DNA of 64,000 bases from Aurantiacibacter atlanticus (GTDB lineage Bacteria; Pseudomonadota; Alphaproteobacteria; Sphingomonadales; Sphingomonadaceae): contig NZ_CP011310.1 in the NCBI RefSeq assembly GCF_001077815.2, forward strand, positions 2,418,001-2,482,000. The letters are read 5' to 3'. This document shows positions 24,774-33,455 of the stretch, one piece after another; position 1 is the stretch's first letter, and each line of letters starts with the position of its first letter. Below the pieces are notes generated by a model. The model was not told where the DNA came from. It did not search any database and was given only the letters and a program-made list of their open reading frames with translations. Both the position numbers and the translations under genes were made by a program.

Positions 24774-25223
24774 AACGCCTGCAGCCGTCTGTCTGCGAGA
24801 ATATATTGCCAGCAGCACTGTCACCACCGCGATTGCCGCACTGAACAGCATCGCATAGTTCGAAGTGAGTTCAGCGAGCACGCTGGAACCAAGCGTGTAG
24901 ATCGTGGTGCCGATGATGCCGATGACGGAAACGATAAATGCGTGAAAAGCATACCGACTGCGCAAGAGGATGAGCAGCGAGCCGAACACCGCGCCCCAGA
25001 CACCCAGCGTCCATGTGGCATCTGCCCAGGCAGGAAAACCGGTGTAATAACCGACCATCATGTCAATCGGCATGTTGACCCTGTCCGCAGTCGCTTGAAG
25101 ATAATCCATATTCCGCGACTGGGTCATCAGGTAATCATAGGCGCCGCCTGCATTCCACAGCAGCGAAACTACACCTACGACCCATATATGCCATGGCGTG
25201 GCCGGCCGATCTTCTGTAATCAT
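24765..25223 (-). CDS. Four-helix membrane protein of unknown function
   Basis: A 152-residue integral membrane protein with four hydrophobic segments, at about residues 11-30 (WHIWVVGVVSLLWNAGGAYDY), 72-90, 98-117 and 124-142. ATG 25223 is chosen over the 25262 frame start because GGGAGAGG lies just upstream. I do not recognise a named family; the opening resembles sphingomonad proteins annotated only as hypothetical. It lies 80 bases downstream of the PadR-type regulator on the same strand, and PadR genes often precede the membrane protein they control. A link is likely but not shown. Confidence 0.75.
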   Translation of the reverse strand: MITEDRPATPWHIWVVGVVSLLWNAGGAYDYLMTQSRNMDYLQATADRVNMPIDMMVGYYTGFPAWADATWTLGVWGAVFGSLLILLRSRYAFHAFIVSVIGIIGTTIYTLGSSVLAELTSNYAMLFSAAIAVVTVLLAIYSRRQTAAGVLR

Positions 25224-25303
25224 GATCCTCTCCCCCGTATTGTCCCGGAGGAGAGATATCACGTAAAGTGCGATTTACAAATTAGCGCTTCAGTTCACAT
25301 GAA

Positions 25304-26254
25304 CTACAATCGTTCAATCCTGCGGGCCAGATCGTCAATCAAATCGATCACTTCGTCCTTATCCATGCCATTGAATCCGGAATTGGACGCCTTGTTGGCG
25401 ACGACGGAAGCAAGATTTCCCAGTGATCTGAGCAGATCGGGCGAACCGGTCGGCCTTTCACCTTGTGCACGCCGCTCGAACCGGCGGCCCAACCTGTGCC
25501 AAAGATCTTCAAGCTCGTCCTTGCGCTCTTCCAGTTCGACCAGTCCGCTATCGGTGGCCTGGTAGAGCTTGCGCGCATCCTCACTGTCCTGCGCGGCAAT
25601 GACACCTTCGTCAGCGAGTAATTGCAGCGTGGGATAGATAGTGCCCGGACTGGGTGAATATGCCCCGTCGGTCATTTCTTCCAGCGCCTTGATAAGCTCA
25701 TATCCGTGACGCGGTTCCTCGGCCAGCATGGCAAGCAGCACCAATCGCAATTCGCCGGGGCCAAACATGCGTTGGCGTTTGCGCCGTGGACCGCCTTGCA
25801 TCGCGCCCCAGCCTCGGCCTTCGCGATCGCCACCGCGCGATCCGCCCTGACCGAAAAATCCGCCTGGACCAAACAGGCCCTTGGCGCCGAATGGTCCACC
25901 CGGACCGAATGGGCCTCCGGGGCCGAACGGCCCATCCGAACCGAAGAAAGCCTGCGGGTTGATCTCGCGCTTTATTTCGCGCTTGAACTGGCGTTTGAAT
26001 TCACGACGGCGACGGCGGCGCTCTGCGCGTTCCGCATTGTCTTCATCATCGTCGTCCATATCGATATCGATATCGATATCCACCTCGACATCGAAATCCT
26101 CGCCTTCAGGCGGGCCCCAGCCTTCCAGCGGCTCGATATCCTCGGCCTCAACCACCTCTTCCTGCGCTTTTTCACGGCGACTGGTGAGCTTGCCGGATTT
26201 TGCCGCCCTTCCGGGCTTGCCTCCCTTTGCGCGGCTTTCATCATTCTTGGCCAT
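25304..26254 (-). CDS. PadR-family transcriptional regulator with long disordered N-terminus
   Basis: Residues about 163-245 are a PadR winged-helix domain (ELRLVLLAMLAEEPRHGYELIKAL, GTIYPTLQLLADEGVI, then LYQATDSG), followed by a helical dimerisation tail. The first 160 residues are unusual: a basic start, an acidic run with DIDIDID at 59-65 and DDDDED at 67-72, an Arg/Lys-rich helix at 79-97, and a Gly/Phe/Pro-rich repeat at 108-138 built on GPFGPG. The DIDIDID stretch is encoded by a perfect 6-base DNA repeat. Ordinary PadR proteins are 100-200 residues. Direct repeats in its own promoter suggest autoregulation. Confidence 0.88.
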   Translation of the reverse strand: MAKNDESRAKGGKPGRAAKSGKLTSRREKAQEEVVEAEDIEPLEGWGPPEGEDFDVEVDIDIDIDMDDDDEDNAERAERRRRRREFKRQFKREIKREINPQAFFGSDGPFGPGGPFGPGGPFGAKGLFGPGGFFGQGGSRGGDREGRGWGAMQGGPRRKRQRMFGPGELRLVLLAMLAEEPRHGYELIKALEEMTDGAYSPSPGTIYPTLQLLADEGVIAAQDSEDARKLYQATDSGLVELEERKDELEDLWHRLGRRFERRAQGERPTGSPDLLRSLGNLASVVANKASNSGFNGMDKDEVIDLIDDLARRIERL

Positions 26255-26283
26255 GCCAATACTCCTGCTAACGTCCCAGTCTT

Positions 26284-26311
26284 AAGATATATCGTAGACC
26301 TATCGTAACAA
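26284..26311 (-). promoter_or_regulatory. padR promoter with direct-repeat operator in the spacer
   Basis: On the minus strand TTGTTA (26306-26311) and TATCTT (26284-26289) form a -35/-10 pair with a 16-base spacer, 30 bases before the padR ATG. Two copies of TACGATA, 11 bases apart (26301-26307 and 26290-26296), fill that spacer. An 11-base phase puts both on one face of the helix, so a bound dimer would block RNA polymerase. PadR autorepression is the simplest reading. Confidence 0.55.
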
Positions 26312-26352
26312 GAGGCGGTGCAAAATAATCTCCACCCGCTAAAGATGTCTGC

Positions 26353-27681
26353 ATGGAAGATCTTTTCGCCGATGATGTCCCGCCTGCCAATGGGCCCGAT
26401 GCGCCATCCGAGGACGCGCCGCTGGCGGACAGGCTGCGGCCCCGAAATCTTGCCGAGGTGATAGGGCAAGAACACATTACCGGCCCGGAAGGCGCCATCG
26501 GGCGCATGGTGGCGGCTGGCAAGCTATCCAGCCTTGTCCTGTGGGGTCCGCCGGGGACGGGGAAGACCAGTATTGCCCGCCTGCTGGCAGATGCCGTGGG
26601 CATGCGATACGAAGCCGTCAGCGCCGTCTTTTCAGGCGTTGCAGATCTAAAAAAAGCCTTCGCCGCCGCAGAGACCGCCAAAAAGGCGGGTCCGCCCGGC
26701 TTTCGCGGGACCCTGCTGTTCGTAGACGAGATCCACCGCTTCAACCGCGCGCAGCAAGACGGCTTTCTACCTTTCGTCGAACGCGGCGTGGTGACACTGG
26801 TGGGAGCGACGACAGAGAACCCCAGCTTCGAACTCAACGCGGCACTGCTCAGCCGCGCGCAGGTGTTGATCTTGCACCGGCTGGATGCAGAGGCGCTTGG
26901 CAGATTGCTGGCGCGTGCAGAGAAACTGGAAGGCCCCCTCCCCCTGACCGAGCCAGCACGTGACGCGCTGATCGCCAGCGCGGATGGCGATGGCCGTTTC
27001 CTGCTCAACCAGGCCGAAACGCTTTATAGCGCGAATGTTACGGCGCCGCTCGATCCGGCAGCCCTGGGGCTGTTCCTGCAAAGGCGCGTCGCTGTCTATG
27101 ACAAGGATCGCGAAGGGCATTACAATCTCATTTCCGCGCTGCACAAGGCGGTGCGCGGCTCTGATCCGCAGGCCGCGCTTTATTACATGGCGCGCATGCT
27201 GGTGGCAGGAGAAGAGCCGCTGTTTCTGGCACGCCGTCTGGTGCGCATGGCGGTGGAGGATATCGGCATGGCCGATCCCGCCGCGCTCACCCAATGCATG
27301 GCGGCGAAGGACGCCTATCAGTTTCTTGGCAGCCCCGAGGGGGAACTGGCGCTGGTGCAAGCCTGCATTTACGTGGCGACAGCACCCAAGTCGAATGCCG
27401 TTTACAAGGCGCAGAAAGCCGCATGGAAAAGCGCGAAGGAAACGGGCAGCCTGATGCCGCCTATGAACATCGTCAATGCGCCGACCAAGCTGATGAAAGA
27501 GGCAGGCTATGGCGCAGGCTACACCTATGACCATGACGCGGAAGAAGGTTTTTCCGGCGACAGTTATTGGCCTGAAGAAATGCAGCCGCAAAGCTTTTAC
27601 CAGCCCGTTGAACGCGGTTTCGAACGCAAGGTGAGGGAGCGGCTGGCCTATTGGGATAAGCTGCGTCAGGGCCGTGACTAA
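26353..27681 (+). CDS. rarA: Replication-associated recombination protein A (RarA/MgsA)
   Basis: This 442-residue AAA+ ATPase acts at stalled replication forks together with SSB. Landmarks are the opening PLADRLRPRNLAEVIGQEHI, Walker A GPPGTGKTS, Walker B LLFVDEIHRFNRAQQD, sensor 1 GATTENPSFE, and the C-terminal tetramerisation domain with SDPQAALYYMARML and the NAPTKLMKEAGYG motif. It is divergent from padR across about 98 bases. The next gene overlaps its 3' end by 8 bases, so both are read as one operon. Confidence 0.96.
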   Translation: MEDLFADDVPPANGPDAPSEDAPLADRLRPRNLAEVIGQEHITGPEGAIGRMVAAGKLSSLVLWGPPGTGKTSIARLLADAVGMRYEAVSAVFSGVADLKKAFAAAETAKKAGPPGFRGTLLFVDEIHRFNRAQQDGFLPFVERGVVTLVGATTENPSFELNAALLSRAQVLILHRLDAEALGRLLARAEKLEGPLPLTEPARDALIASADGDGRFLLNQAETLYSANVTAPLDPAALGLFLQRRVAVYDKDREGHYNLISALHKAVRGSDPQAALYYMARMLVAGEEPLFLARRLVRMAVEDIGMADPAALTQCMAAKDAYQFLGSPEGELALVQACIYVATAPKSNAVYKAQKAAWKSAKETGSLMPPMNIVNAPTKLMKEAGYGAGYTYDHDAEEGFSGDSYWPEEMQPQSFYQPVERGFERKVRERLAYWDKLRQGRD

Positions 27682-28558
27682 ACAGCAAATAGCACGCGCC
27701 TTTGACCACTTCGTCGCCATAGACTGGTCAGGTGCCATAGGCTCGCGGCACAGGGGCATAGCTGTCGCCATTGCCGATGCGGCGGGTGGCCCGCCCGTGC
27801 TGGTGCCTGCACCGCAAGGCTGGACGCGCGAGGAAATCTTGCGTCTCCTGACAGAGGAATTCCCTGCCAATTCGCTCATCGGGCTTGATCTGGGCACATC
27901 GCTGCCATTCCTGGATCGCAAGGCCTTTTTCCCCGGCTGGGAGGATAGCCCGCCCGATGCACGGTCGTTATGGGCAATGGTTGATCAGATCTGCGCAGCT
28001 GATGAACATCTTTCTGCGACCAGTTTTGTCGATCATCCGATCGCCAGCCGGTATTTTCGCCGCCACGGCGGGCGCGAAGGCGTTGCGTTTGGCGGTGGGC
28101 GTGGACGGTTCCGTGTCACCGAATGCGCGCAGGCTTTGATGGGCTGCAAACCCTATTCCAATTTCAACCTTGTGGGCGCGGCTCAGGTCGGCAAATCCAG
28201 CCTCACGGGCATGCGCGTCCTGCACCGATTGACGGGACGGCTGCCGGTCTGGCCGATAGACTCCTTGCCGCAAAATGGTTCTGTCGTGGTGGAAATCTAC
28301 ACCGCACTGGCAGCCATGGCGGCCGGACGCAGCGCCTCGCGCAGCAAGATCCGCAGCCATGAAGATCTGGACATCGCGCTGGCCAATCTGGGCAGTCCAC
28401 CGCTCGGCAAAGCAGGTCCGATAGACGACCATTCATCGGATGCGCTGGTCACTGCGGCATGGCTCCGCACTGCCAGTCGAAACGGTGCATATTGGCAACC
28501 AGAAGGCCTAAACGCGAAAATAGCACAAATGGAGGGCTGGACCTTCGGCGTAAGCTGA
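27674..28558 (+). CDS. Putative RNase H-fold protein (DUF429-like)
   Basis: A 294-residue soluble protein coupled to rarA by an 8-base overlap (GTG start). The opening strand HFVAIDWSGAIGSRHRGIAV, an acidic residue in LIGLDLGTSLPF, a glutamate in VVVEIYTALAA and the late DDHSSDALVTAAWL follow the Asp...Asp/Glu...Asp layout of RNase H-like nucleases and resemble DUF429. The family call is tentative. Close coupling with a replication-fork ATPase would suit a nuclease role in repair, but no biochemical role is known to me. Confidence 0.6.
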   Translation: MTKQQIARAFDHFVAIDWSGAIGSRHRGIAVAIADAAGGPPVLVPAPQGWTREEILRLLTEEFPANSLIGLDLGTSLPFLDRKAFFPGWEDSPPDARSLWAMVDQICAADEHLSATSFVDHPIASRYFRRHGGREGVAFGGGRGRFRVTECAQALMGCKPYSNFNLVGAAQVGKSSLTGMRVLHRLTGRLPVWPIDSLPQNGSVVVEIYTALAAMAAGRSASRSKIRSHEDLDIALANLGSPPLGKAGPIDDHSSDALVTAAWLRTASRNGAYWQPEGLNAKIAQMEGWTFGVS

Positions 28559-28590
28559 GGCAAAGGGCCGCGCAGATGCTGACGCGATGT

Positions 28591-28666
28591 GCCGGCTTAG
28601 CTCAGTTGGTAGAGCAGTTGATTTGTAATCATCAGGCCGAGGGTTCGAATCCTTCAGCCGGCACCA
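28591..28666 (+). tRNA. tRNA-Thr (anticodon UGU)
   Basis: A 76-base tRNA with encoded CCA. The acceptor GCCGGCT pairs with AGCCGGC, and the discriminator is A. The anticodon loop TTTGTAA carries TGT, reading ACA. The anticodon stem GTTGA/TCATC has one T-T mismatch at the second pair. The T arm has GGTTCGAATCC. It lies 32 bases after the stop of the RNase H-fold gene. Confidence 0.94.
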
Positions 28667-28726
28667 CGCAGCATCATCCCCATGTTTAAGTAGAAGATAC
28701 GCCAGCTGCGTTGCAGCATTATGCGA

Positions 28727-28761
28727 GAGTTACAGCGCAGCGTTAAACTGCGCCGTAACTC
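28727..28761. terminator. Hairpin between converging tRNA-Thr and ugd
   Basis: GAGTTACAGCGCAG at 28727-28740 pairs with CTGCGCCGTAACTC at 28748-28761 with one mismatch and a 7-base loop. It lies between two converging units, where a shared terminator is expected. Neither side has a good T run, so the call rests on position and stem strength. Confidence 0.45.
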
Positions 28762-28807
28762 ATCTGAAAATCCTGTCTGCGCCCAATTGTCTTGCCCAAG
28801 CCGCAGC

Positions 28808-30112
28808 TTAGCGCCCTATTGCAACATAGGTGAAACCCTGTCGCTCGACATCGGGGCGACTGTAGAGATTGCGCAAATCGACCAATAGCGGCGCTTTGAG
28901 CAATTCTTTTGCGCGCCCCAGATCCAGCGCGCGAAACGCATCCCACTCTGTCACGATGACCGCCGCATCGGCGCCGTCCAGTGCATCGTAAGGTCCATCG
29001 CAATAGGTCACATGGGACAAGACGGCAGCGGCCTGATCCATGCCTTCTGGATCATATGCTTTCACCGAAATGCCTGAATCCTGAAGCGCCTGCACAATGC
29101 TGATTGCCGGGCTGTCACGCATGTCATCGGTATTGGCCTTGAAGGTGAGACCAAGGACGGCAACGGTTTTGCCGTGCAGATCGCCTCCGCCCATCGCATT
29201 AATAACCTTGCGACCCATGGAGCGCTTGCGCTGGTCATTGCTGGCCACCACACTTTCCACGATCCGCAGCGGTGATTCGAAATCCTGCCCGGTTTTGAGC
29301 AGGGCCACCGTATCCTTGGGAAAGCATGAGCCGCCATAGCCCGGTCCCGGCATCAGGAAGCGGTTGCCGATACGGCTGTCGAGGCCAATGCCCTTGGCCA
29401 CATCGCCCACATCCGCGCCCACTTTCTCGCACAGATCCGCAATTTCATTGATGAAGCTGATCTTCGTCGCGAGGAAGGCGTTGGCGGCGTATTTGGTCAA
29501 TTCCGCGCCACGCCTGCTCATGGAGACAAGCGGAGATTCGTTACGGGTAAGCGGGCGATAAATTTCAGCCAGCACCGCTTCTGCATGCTCGTCATTCACG
29601 CCGATGACCACGCGATCGGGCCGTTTGAAATCGTCAATCGCGGCACCTTCGCGCAAGAATTCCGGGTTGGACGCAACCGAGAATTCAAGATCGGGCGCTT
29701 CTTCGCGGATGATGCGTTCCACTTCATCGCCAGTGCCCACGGGTACGGTCGACTTGTCTACCACGACAACGCCAGCGGGGAGGAGCGGGGCCATTTCGCG
29801 TGAGGCCGCATAGACATAGGACAAATCGGCATGGCCGTCACCACGCCGCGATGGCGTGCCCACCGCAATAAACACGGCATCGGTGCCGGGCATCGCCTGC
29901 GCCACATCAAGTGTAAAGGACAGCCTGCCCGCTTCGACATTCTTTGCCACAAGCTCATCCAGCCCCGGCTCGAAAATCGGGATCTCTCCCGCCAGCAGGG
30001 CGTCAATCTTGGATTGGTCCTTGTCAACGCAAACAACATCGTGGCCGAAATCTGCAAAACATGCGCCTGAAACTAAGCCCACATAGCCGGTGCCGATCAT
30101 AACGATACGCAT
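28808..30112 (-). CDS. ugd: UDP-glucose 6-dehydrogenase
   Basis: The enzyme oxidises UDP-glucose twice to UDP-glucuronate, a precursor for capsule, exopolysaccharide or glycolipids such as glucuronosyl sphingolipids. The 434 residues fit the family. Seen are the NAD site GTGYVGL at 7-13, Glu151 in ASNPEFLREG, Lys207 and Asn211 in ELTKYAANAF, and the catalytic Cys263 in GYGGSCFPKD. The C-terminal half has the second Rossmann fold (TVAVLGLTFKANTDDMRDSPA). It is a single-gene unit on the minus strand with queF upstream in the same direction. Confidence 0.95.
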   Translation of the reverse strand: MRIVMIGTGYVGLVSGACFADFGHDVVCVDKDQSKIDALLAGEIPIFEPGLDELVAKNVEAGRLSFTLDVAQAMPGTDAVFIAVGTPSRRGDGHADLSYVYAASREMAPLLPAGVVVVDKSTVPVGTGDEVERIIREEAPDLEFSVASNPEFLREGAAIDDFKRPDRVVIGVNDEHAEAVLAEIYRPLTRNESPLVSMSRRGAELTKYAANAFLATKISFINEIADLCEKVGADVGDVAKGIGLDSRIGNRFLMPGPGYGGSCFPKDTVALLKTGQDFESPLRIVESVVASNDQRKRSMGRKVINAMGGGDLHGKTVAVLGLTFKANTDDMRDSPAISIVQALQDSGISVKAYDPEGMDQAAAVLSHVTYCDGPYDALDGADAAVIVTEWDAFRALDLGRAKELLKAPLLVDLRNLYSRPDVERQGFTYVAIGR

Positions 30113-30205
30113 GAAAACTCCTTTAATTGGTCAGCTTATGAAGATTACGCCGATCCCCCGATCGTTCGCGCAATCTCCATCGCATTAGGTGATTAAATCA
30201 GTGTG

Positions 30206-30673
30206 TCAGCCGCGGCCACGATATGGCGCCACCCCTTGGTCAGGTAGCCACAACCCCTCTGGTGCAGCCCCACTCTGCCAGAAAACGTCGATGGGAATGC
30301 CGCCGCGCGGATACCAATATCCGCCAATCCGCAGCCAGCGTGGCGCCATTTCTTCAAACAGGCGCTGGCCTATGCCCACGGTCACATCCTCGTGGAAACC
30401 ATTGTGATTGCGAAACGCGCCCAGAAACAGCTTGAGGCTCTTGGATTCAACGATCGTCTCGCCCGGCGCATAATCGATGACGAGATGCGCGAAATCCGGC
30501 TGGCCGGTCACCGGGCAGAGCGAGGTGAATTCAGGCGCGGCAAAGCGCACCATATAAATCGCCCCTGCACGCGGGTTCGGCACATAATCCAGCACGGCTT
30601 CTTCAGGAGAGGCGGGCAGACCCGTCTGCTTTCCCAAATGCATCGGTTGGGCAGGTTCTTGTGTATTCGTCAT
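30206..30673 (-). CDS. queF: NADPH-dependent preQ0 reductase QueF
   Basis: QueF reduces the nitrile of 7-cyano-7-deazaguanine (preQ0) to the aminomethyl of preQ1 for queuosine in tRNA. The 155-residue protein is the single-domain type. Cys53 in [10 protein letters not shown] forms the thioimide and Asp60 is the acid. The QueF motif ESKSLK lies at 76-81, followed by [11 protein letters not shown] use ATG 30673; the frame upstream to 30796 lies across the divergent gene and has no family match. No other queuosine genes are nearby. Confidence 0.95.
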   Translation of the reverse strand: MTNTQEPAQPMHLGKQTGLPASPEEAVLDYVPNPRAGAIYMVRFAAPEFTSLCPVTGQPDFAHLVIDYAPGETIVESKSLKLFLGAFRNHNGFHEDVTVGIGQRLFEEMAPRWLRIGGYWYPRGGIPIDVFWQSGAAPEGLWLPDQGVAPYRGRG

Positions 30674-30787
30674 ATGCAGCCTGATGGCGCGAAGCGCGCG
30701 GCGGCACAAGCCGTCATAAGGCGGTTGCGCTTTCCAGGCCGGTTCATTGGTATTACGCAGTTCGGGCAAACAGGGCGATATTTGGTA

Positions 30788-31321
30788 ATGGACCAAAAAG
30801 AACAGCTGATTGAGGACGATTCTGAGGAAGCGGCCAACCCGGCGAGAGGCGCGCTTTCACTGGCGCTTGCCCCGGCCCGGATATCCATCGGGCAAAGCAA
30901 GGTGTCGCTGAACTGGCGGCTGACTATGACCAATACCGGGGATGCCCATGTCGTCTCGCTCAGGATCTGGAGCGATCTGGTCAGCGCCCACAGTTCCATA
31001 CCCAGCAATGAACAGCTTGGCGGACCGGACATGGCCGATGCACAACCACAAGCGATTCCCCTGCTGGCACCAGGCGAAAAGGAAAGTCTGGCGGGCGAGT
31101 GGCACCTGATGCGCGATGAAGTGCGGCCGGTGGACAATGCGCCTGACAGACTTATTCTGCCACTGGCGCGATTTCGGCTGGTGGGGGCAGGCATGCTGCC
31201 GTTTCGCATGGCCTTCATCATCGGCAATCCACCCAAGCCGAACGATAACCGTCTGCGCGCCTTGCAGCTTGATGGCGGATTAAAGATCCATTCGCGACTG
31301 GCCGCCCGCGCCATCTGGTGA
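30788..31321 (+). CDS. Conserved-looking protein of unknown function
   Basis: A 177-residue soluble protein, from ATG 30788, beginning [11 protein letters not shown] with an acidic tail and then a domain that looks all-beta ([52 protein letters not shown]). The TMTNTG and LAPGEKESL pattern is reminiscent of immunoglobulin-like or CARDB-type folds, but I do not recognise the family. No signal peptide is visible. It is divergent from queF with 114 bases between the starts, and lies about 65 bases upstream of the sulfurtransferase operon on the same strand. Confidence 0.65.
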   Translation: MDQKEQLIEDDSEEAANPARGALSLALAPARISIGQSKVSLNWRLTMTNTGDAHVVSLRIWSDLVSAHSSIPSNEQLGGPDMADAQPQAIPLLAPGEKESLAGEWHLMRDEVRPVDNAPDRLILPLARFRLVGAGMLPFRMAFIIGNPPKPNDNRLRALQLDGGLKIHSRLAARAIW

Positions 31322-31386
31322 TCTGACATGCCTTGGCGCGCGCGTGGTGATTTACCTTGGCGCGCGCACAGGCTAGGCCCGTGCTG

Positions 31387-32244
31387 ATGCAATCTCTTGT
31401 CTCCACAAATTGGCTCGAAAACCATTTGGGCTCCCCCGATCTCGTGATCCTGGATGCCTCGCTCCATCTGCCCATGGCGGCCCGCGATCCGCGCCAGGAA
31501 TATGCTGAAACCCGTATTCCGGGGGCACGCTTTCTTAACCTCAGATCGCTCACCAACAGATATAGCGATGTTCCAGCCGCACTGCCAACGCGTGCGCAAT
31601 TCGATGCCCGGATGGGCGCGCTTGGCGTTTCCCCAGCCAGCCGCATCATAATCTATGACAATAGCGATCTTCGGACTGCTGCGCGGGCATGGTTTATTTT
31701 CCGCCTGTTCGGGGTGAAGGAATTCGCGATCCTCGATGGTGGCTTGCAAAAATGGCTGGCCGAGAGCCGCCCCATTGCCAGCGGTCTGGATGAAAGCAGC
31801 CCTCCCAGTGCCTTCAGCTCCAGCGGCGGGACAGGTTCGATATCGTATAAGCAGGACATGCTCGCCAACCTTGCCACGCAGGAAAACAAGGTGGTGGATG
31901 CTCGGGATGCGCGGCGCTTCCGCGGTGACGGAGCAGATTTTCGTCCCGACGTCGCTTCCGGACACATCCCCAAATCCAGCAATTTGCCCTACGATGCAGT
32001 TCTGGCGGCGGACGGTACATTTCTGCCATCTGACCAGCTACGCAGCGTTTTTGCCGAGGCCGGAATCGCATTTGAACGCCCGGTCATCACCACTTGCGGG
32101 GGCGGTGTAACCGCCTGCGTCCTCCTGTTCGCCATGGATCTGATCGGACAGGACGGCACATTATACGATGGCAGCTGGAGCGAGTGGGGCGCGGATCCCA
32201 CGTTGGCAGTCGAAACAGGTCCGGCAAGTGGAGACGGTGCTTGA
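31387..32244 (+). CDS. sseA: 3-mercaptopyruvate/thiosulfate sulfurtransferase (SseA-like)
   Basis: A two-domain rhodanese of 285 residues from ATG 31387. The N-terminal domain has LVILDASLHLP and the conserved GARFLNL after DPRQEYAETRIP. The C-terminal domain carries the persulfide Cys237 in TTCGGGVTAC, close to the CGSGVTA of mercaptopyruvate sulfurtransferases. It moves sulfur from 3-mercaptopyruvate or thiosulfate to an acceptor. Its TGA overlaps the TTG start of the next gene (TTGA), so it is coupled to cystathionine beta-lyase, pointing to sulfur amino acid turnover. Confidence 0.9.
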   Translation: MQSLVSTNWLENHLGSPDLVILDASLHLPMAARDPRQEYAETRIPGARFLNLRSLTNRYSDVPAALPTRAQFDARMGALGVSPASRIIIYDNSDLRTAARAWFIFRLFGVKEFAILDGGLQKWLAESRPIASGLDESSPPSAFSSSGGTGSISYKQDMLANLATQENKVVDARDARRFRGDGADFRPDVASGHIPKSSNLPYDAVLAADGTFLPSDQLRSVFAEAGIAFERPVITTCGGGVTACVLLFAMDLIGQDGTLYDGSWSEWGADPTLAVETGPASGDGA

Positions 32245-33455
32245 GCGACAAAGCCCACAAGCCCGCCACGCAATTGGTGGAAGCGGGGCGGCGCAAGGCA
32301 TGGACGAGCGTTGCGGGCCAGCCCGGCGCTGTGGTCAACCCGCCCGTATGGCGCAGCAGCACCCATTTATACGAGGATACCGCCGACCTGGCGCGAGGGC
32401 GCCCCAATGCAGACGGGCATTTCTATTATGGGCGACGCGGTGGCCCCACGCAATGGGCGCTGGCCGATGCGCTGACCGGGCTTGAAGAGGGCGCAGACGG
32501 GACGGAGCTGTTCCCCAGCGGCGTCGCGGCGATTTCAGGAACGCTGCTCGCCCTGTTGACCCCGGGCGATGAATTGCTTTTCACTGATAATGCCTATGAA
32601 CCCACGCGCGCCATCGCCGCGGGTATGCTTTCGCGGATGGGCATCACGTCACGTTCGTTCGACCCGCTTGATCCGGCAGGTTTCGCCAAGATGATCGGGC
32701 CCAAAACAAAGGTGGTTATGCTGGAAAGTCCAGGCAGCCTGACGATGGAAGTGTGCGACATTCCCGCGCTTGCAGCCATCGCACGCGAACAGGGCGTTAT
32801 CTCGGTCATCGACAACACATGGGCATCTTCGCTAGGTTTTGCAGCACTGGCGCACGGCTGCGATATCAGCCTGATGAGCCTTACCAAACATGTCGGCGGG
32901 CATTCGGACCTTATGATGGGCAGTGCCTCTGCCAAAGACCCTCTGATCGGACGGATACGGCTACAAGCGCAATATATGGGGCAGGTTGTTTCACCTGATG
33001 ATGCTGCCCTCGCCCTACGTGGGCTTCGTACAATGGATGTCAGGCTAGAACGCACAAGCTCAACTGCGCTTGAACTTGCCAAATGGCTAAAATCGCGTGA
33101 TGAAGTTTCCGCAGTGCTGTGCCCCATGCTTCCCGGTGCGCCGGGCTATCAGCTTTGGGACCGCGATTTTACCGGCGGCTGCGGTCTTTTCAGCTTTATA
33201 TTGCGCAATGGTGACAAGGCAGCGCGCGCGCGCTTTATTGATACGCTTGATCTGTTCGGTATCGGCTTTAGCTGGGGCGGCTTTGAAAGCCTTGCCATTC
33301 CAGTCGATCCCGGCAAGATCCGAGACTTTCATGAATGGCCCCGGGGGCAAGACCGGGGATGCGGGCTTGGCGTTCGCCTGGCCATCGGTCTAGAGGACAC
33401 TGACGACCTTATTCGCGATCTGACACGCGGATTTTCTGCCATGGGACATACATGA
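32241..33455 (+). CDS. metC: Cystathionine beta-lyase (PLP-dependent)
   Basis: This 404-residue enzyme of the Cys/Met metabolism PLP family should split cystathionine to homocysteine, pyruvate and ammonia. The PLP lysine is Lys216 in LMSLTKHVGGHSD. Other landmarks are FYYGRRGGPTQWALADAL (the YGR phosphate-binding motif), FPSGVAAISG, and VIDNTWASSLGF with the cofactor-binding Asp. The TTG at 32241 fits the family length and overlaps the previous stop by 4 bases. The gene overlaps the next one by 4 bases too (ATGA). GRRGGPTQ is characteristic of MetC in this family. Confidence 0.92.
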   Translation: MSDKAHKPATQLVEAGRRKAWTSVAGQPGAVVNPPVWRSSTHLYEDTADLARGRPNADGHFYYGRRGGPTQWALADALTGLEEGADGTELFPSGVAAISGTLLALLTPGDELLFTDNAYEPTRAIAAGMLSRMGITSRSFDPLDPAGFAKMIGPKTKVVMLESPGSLTMEVCDIPALAAIAREQGVISVIDNTWASSLGFAALAHGCDISLMSLTKHVGGHSDLMMGSASAKDPLIGRIRLQAQYMGQVVSPDDAALALRGLRTMDVRLERTSSTALELAKWLKSRDEVSAVLCPMLPGAPGYQLWDRDFTGGCGLFSFILRNGDKAARARFIDTLDLFGIGFSWGGFESLAIPVDPGKIRDFHEWPRGQDRGCGLGVRLAIGLEDTDDLIRDLTRGFSAMGHT

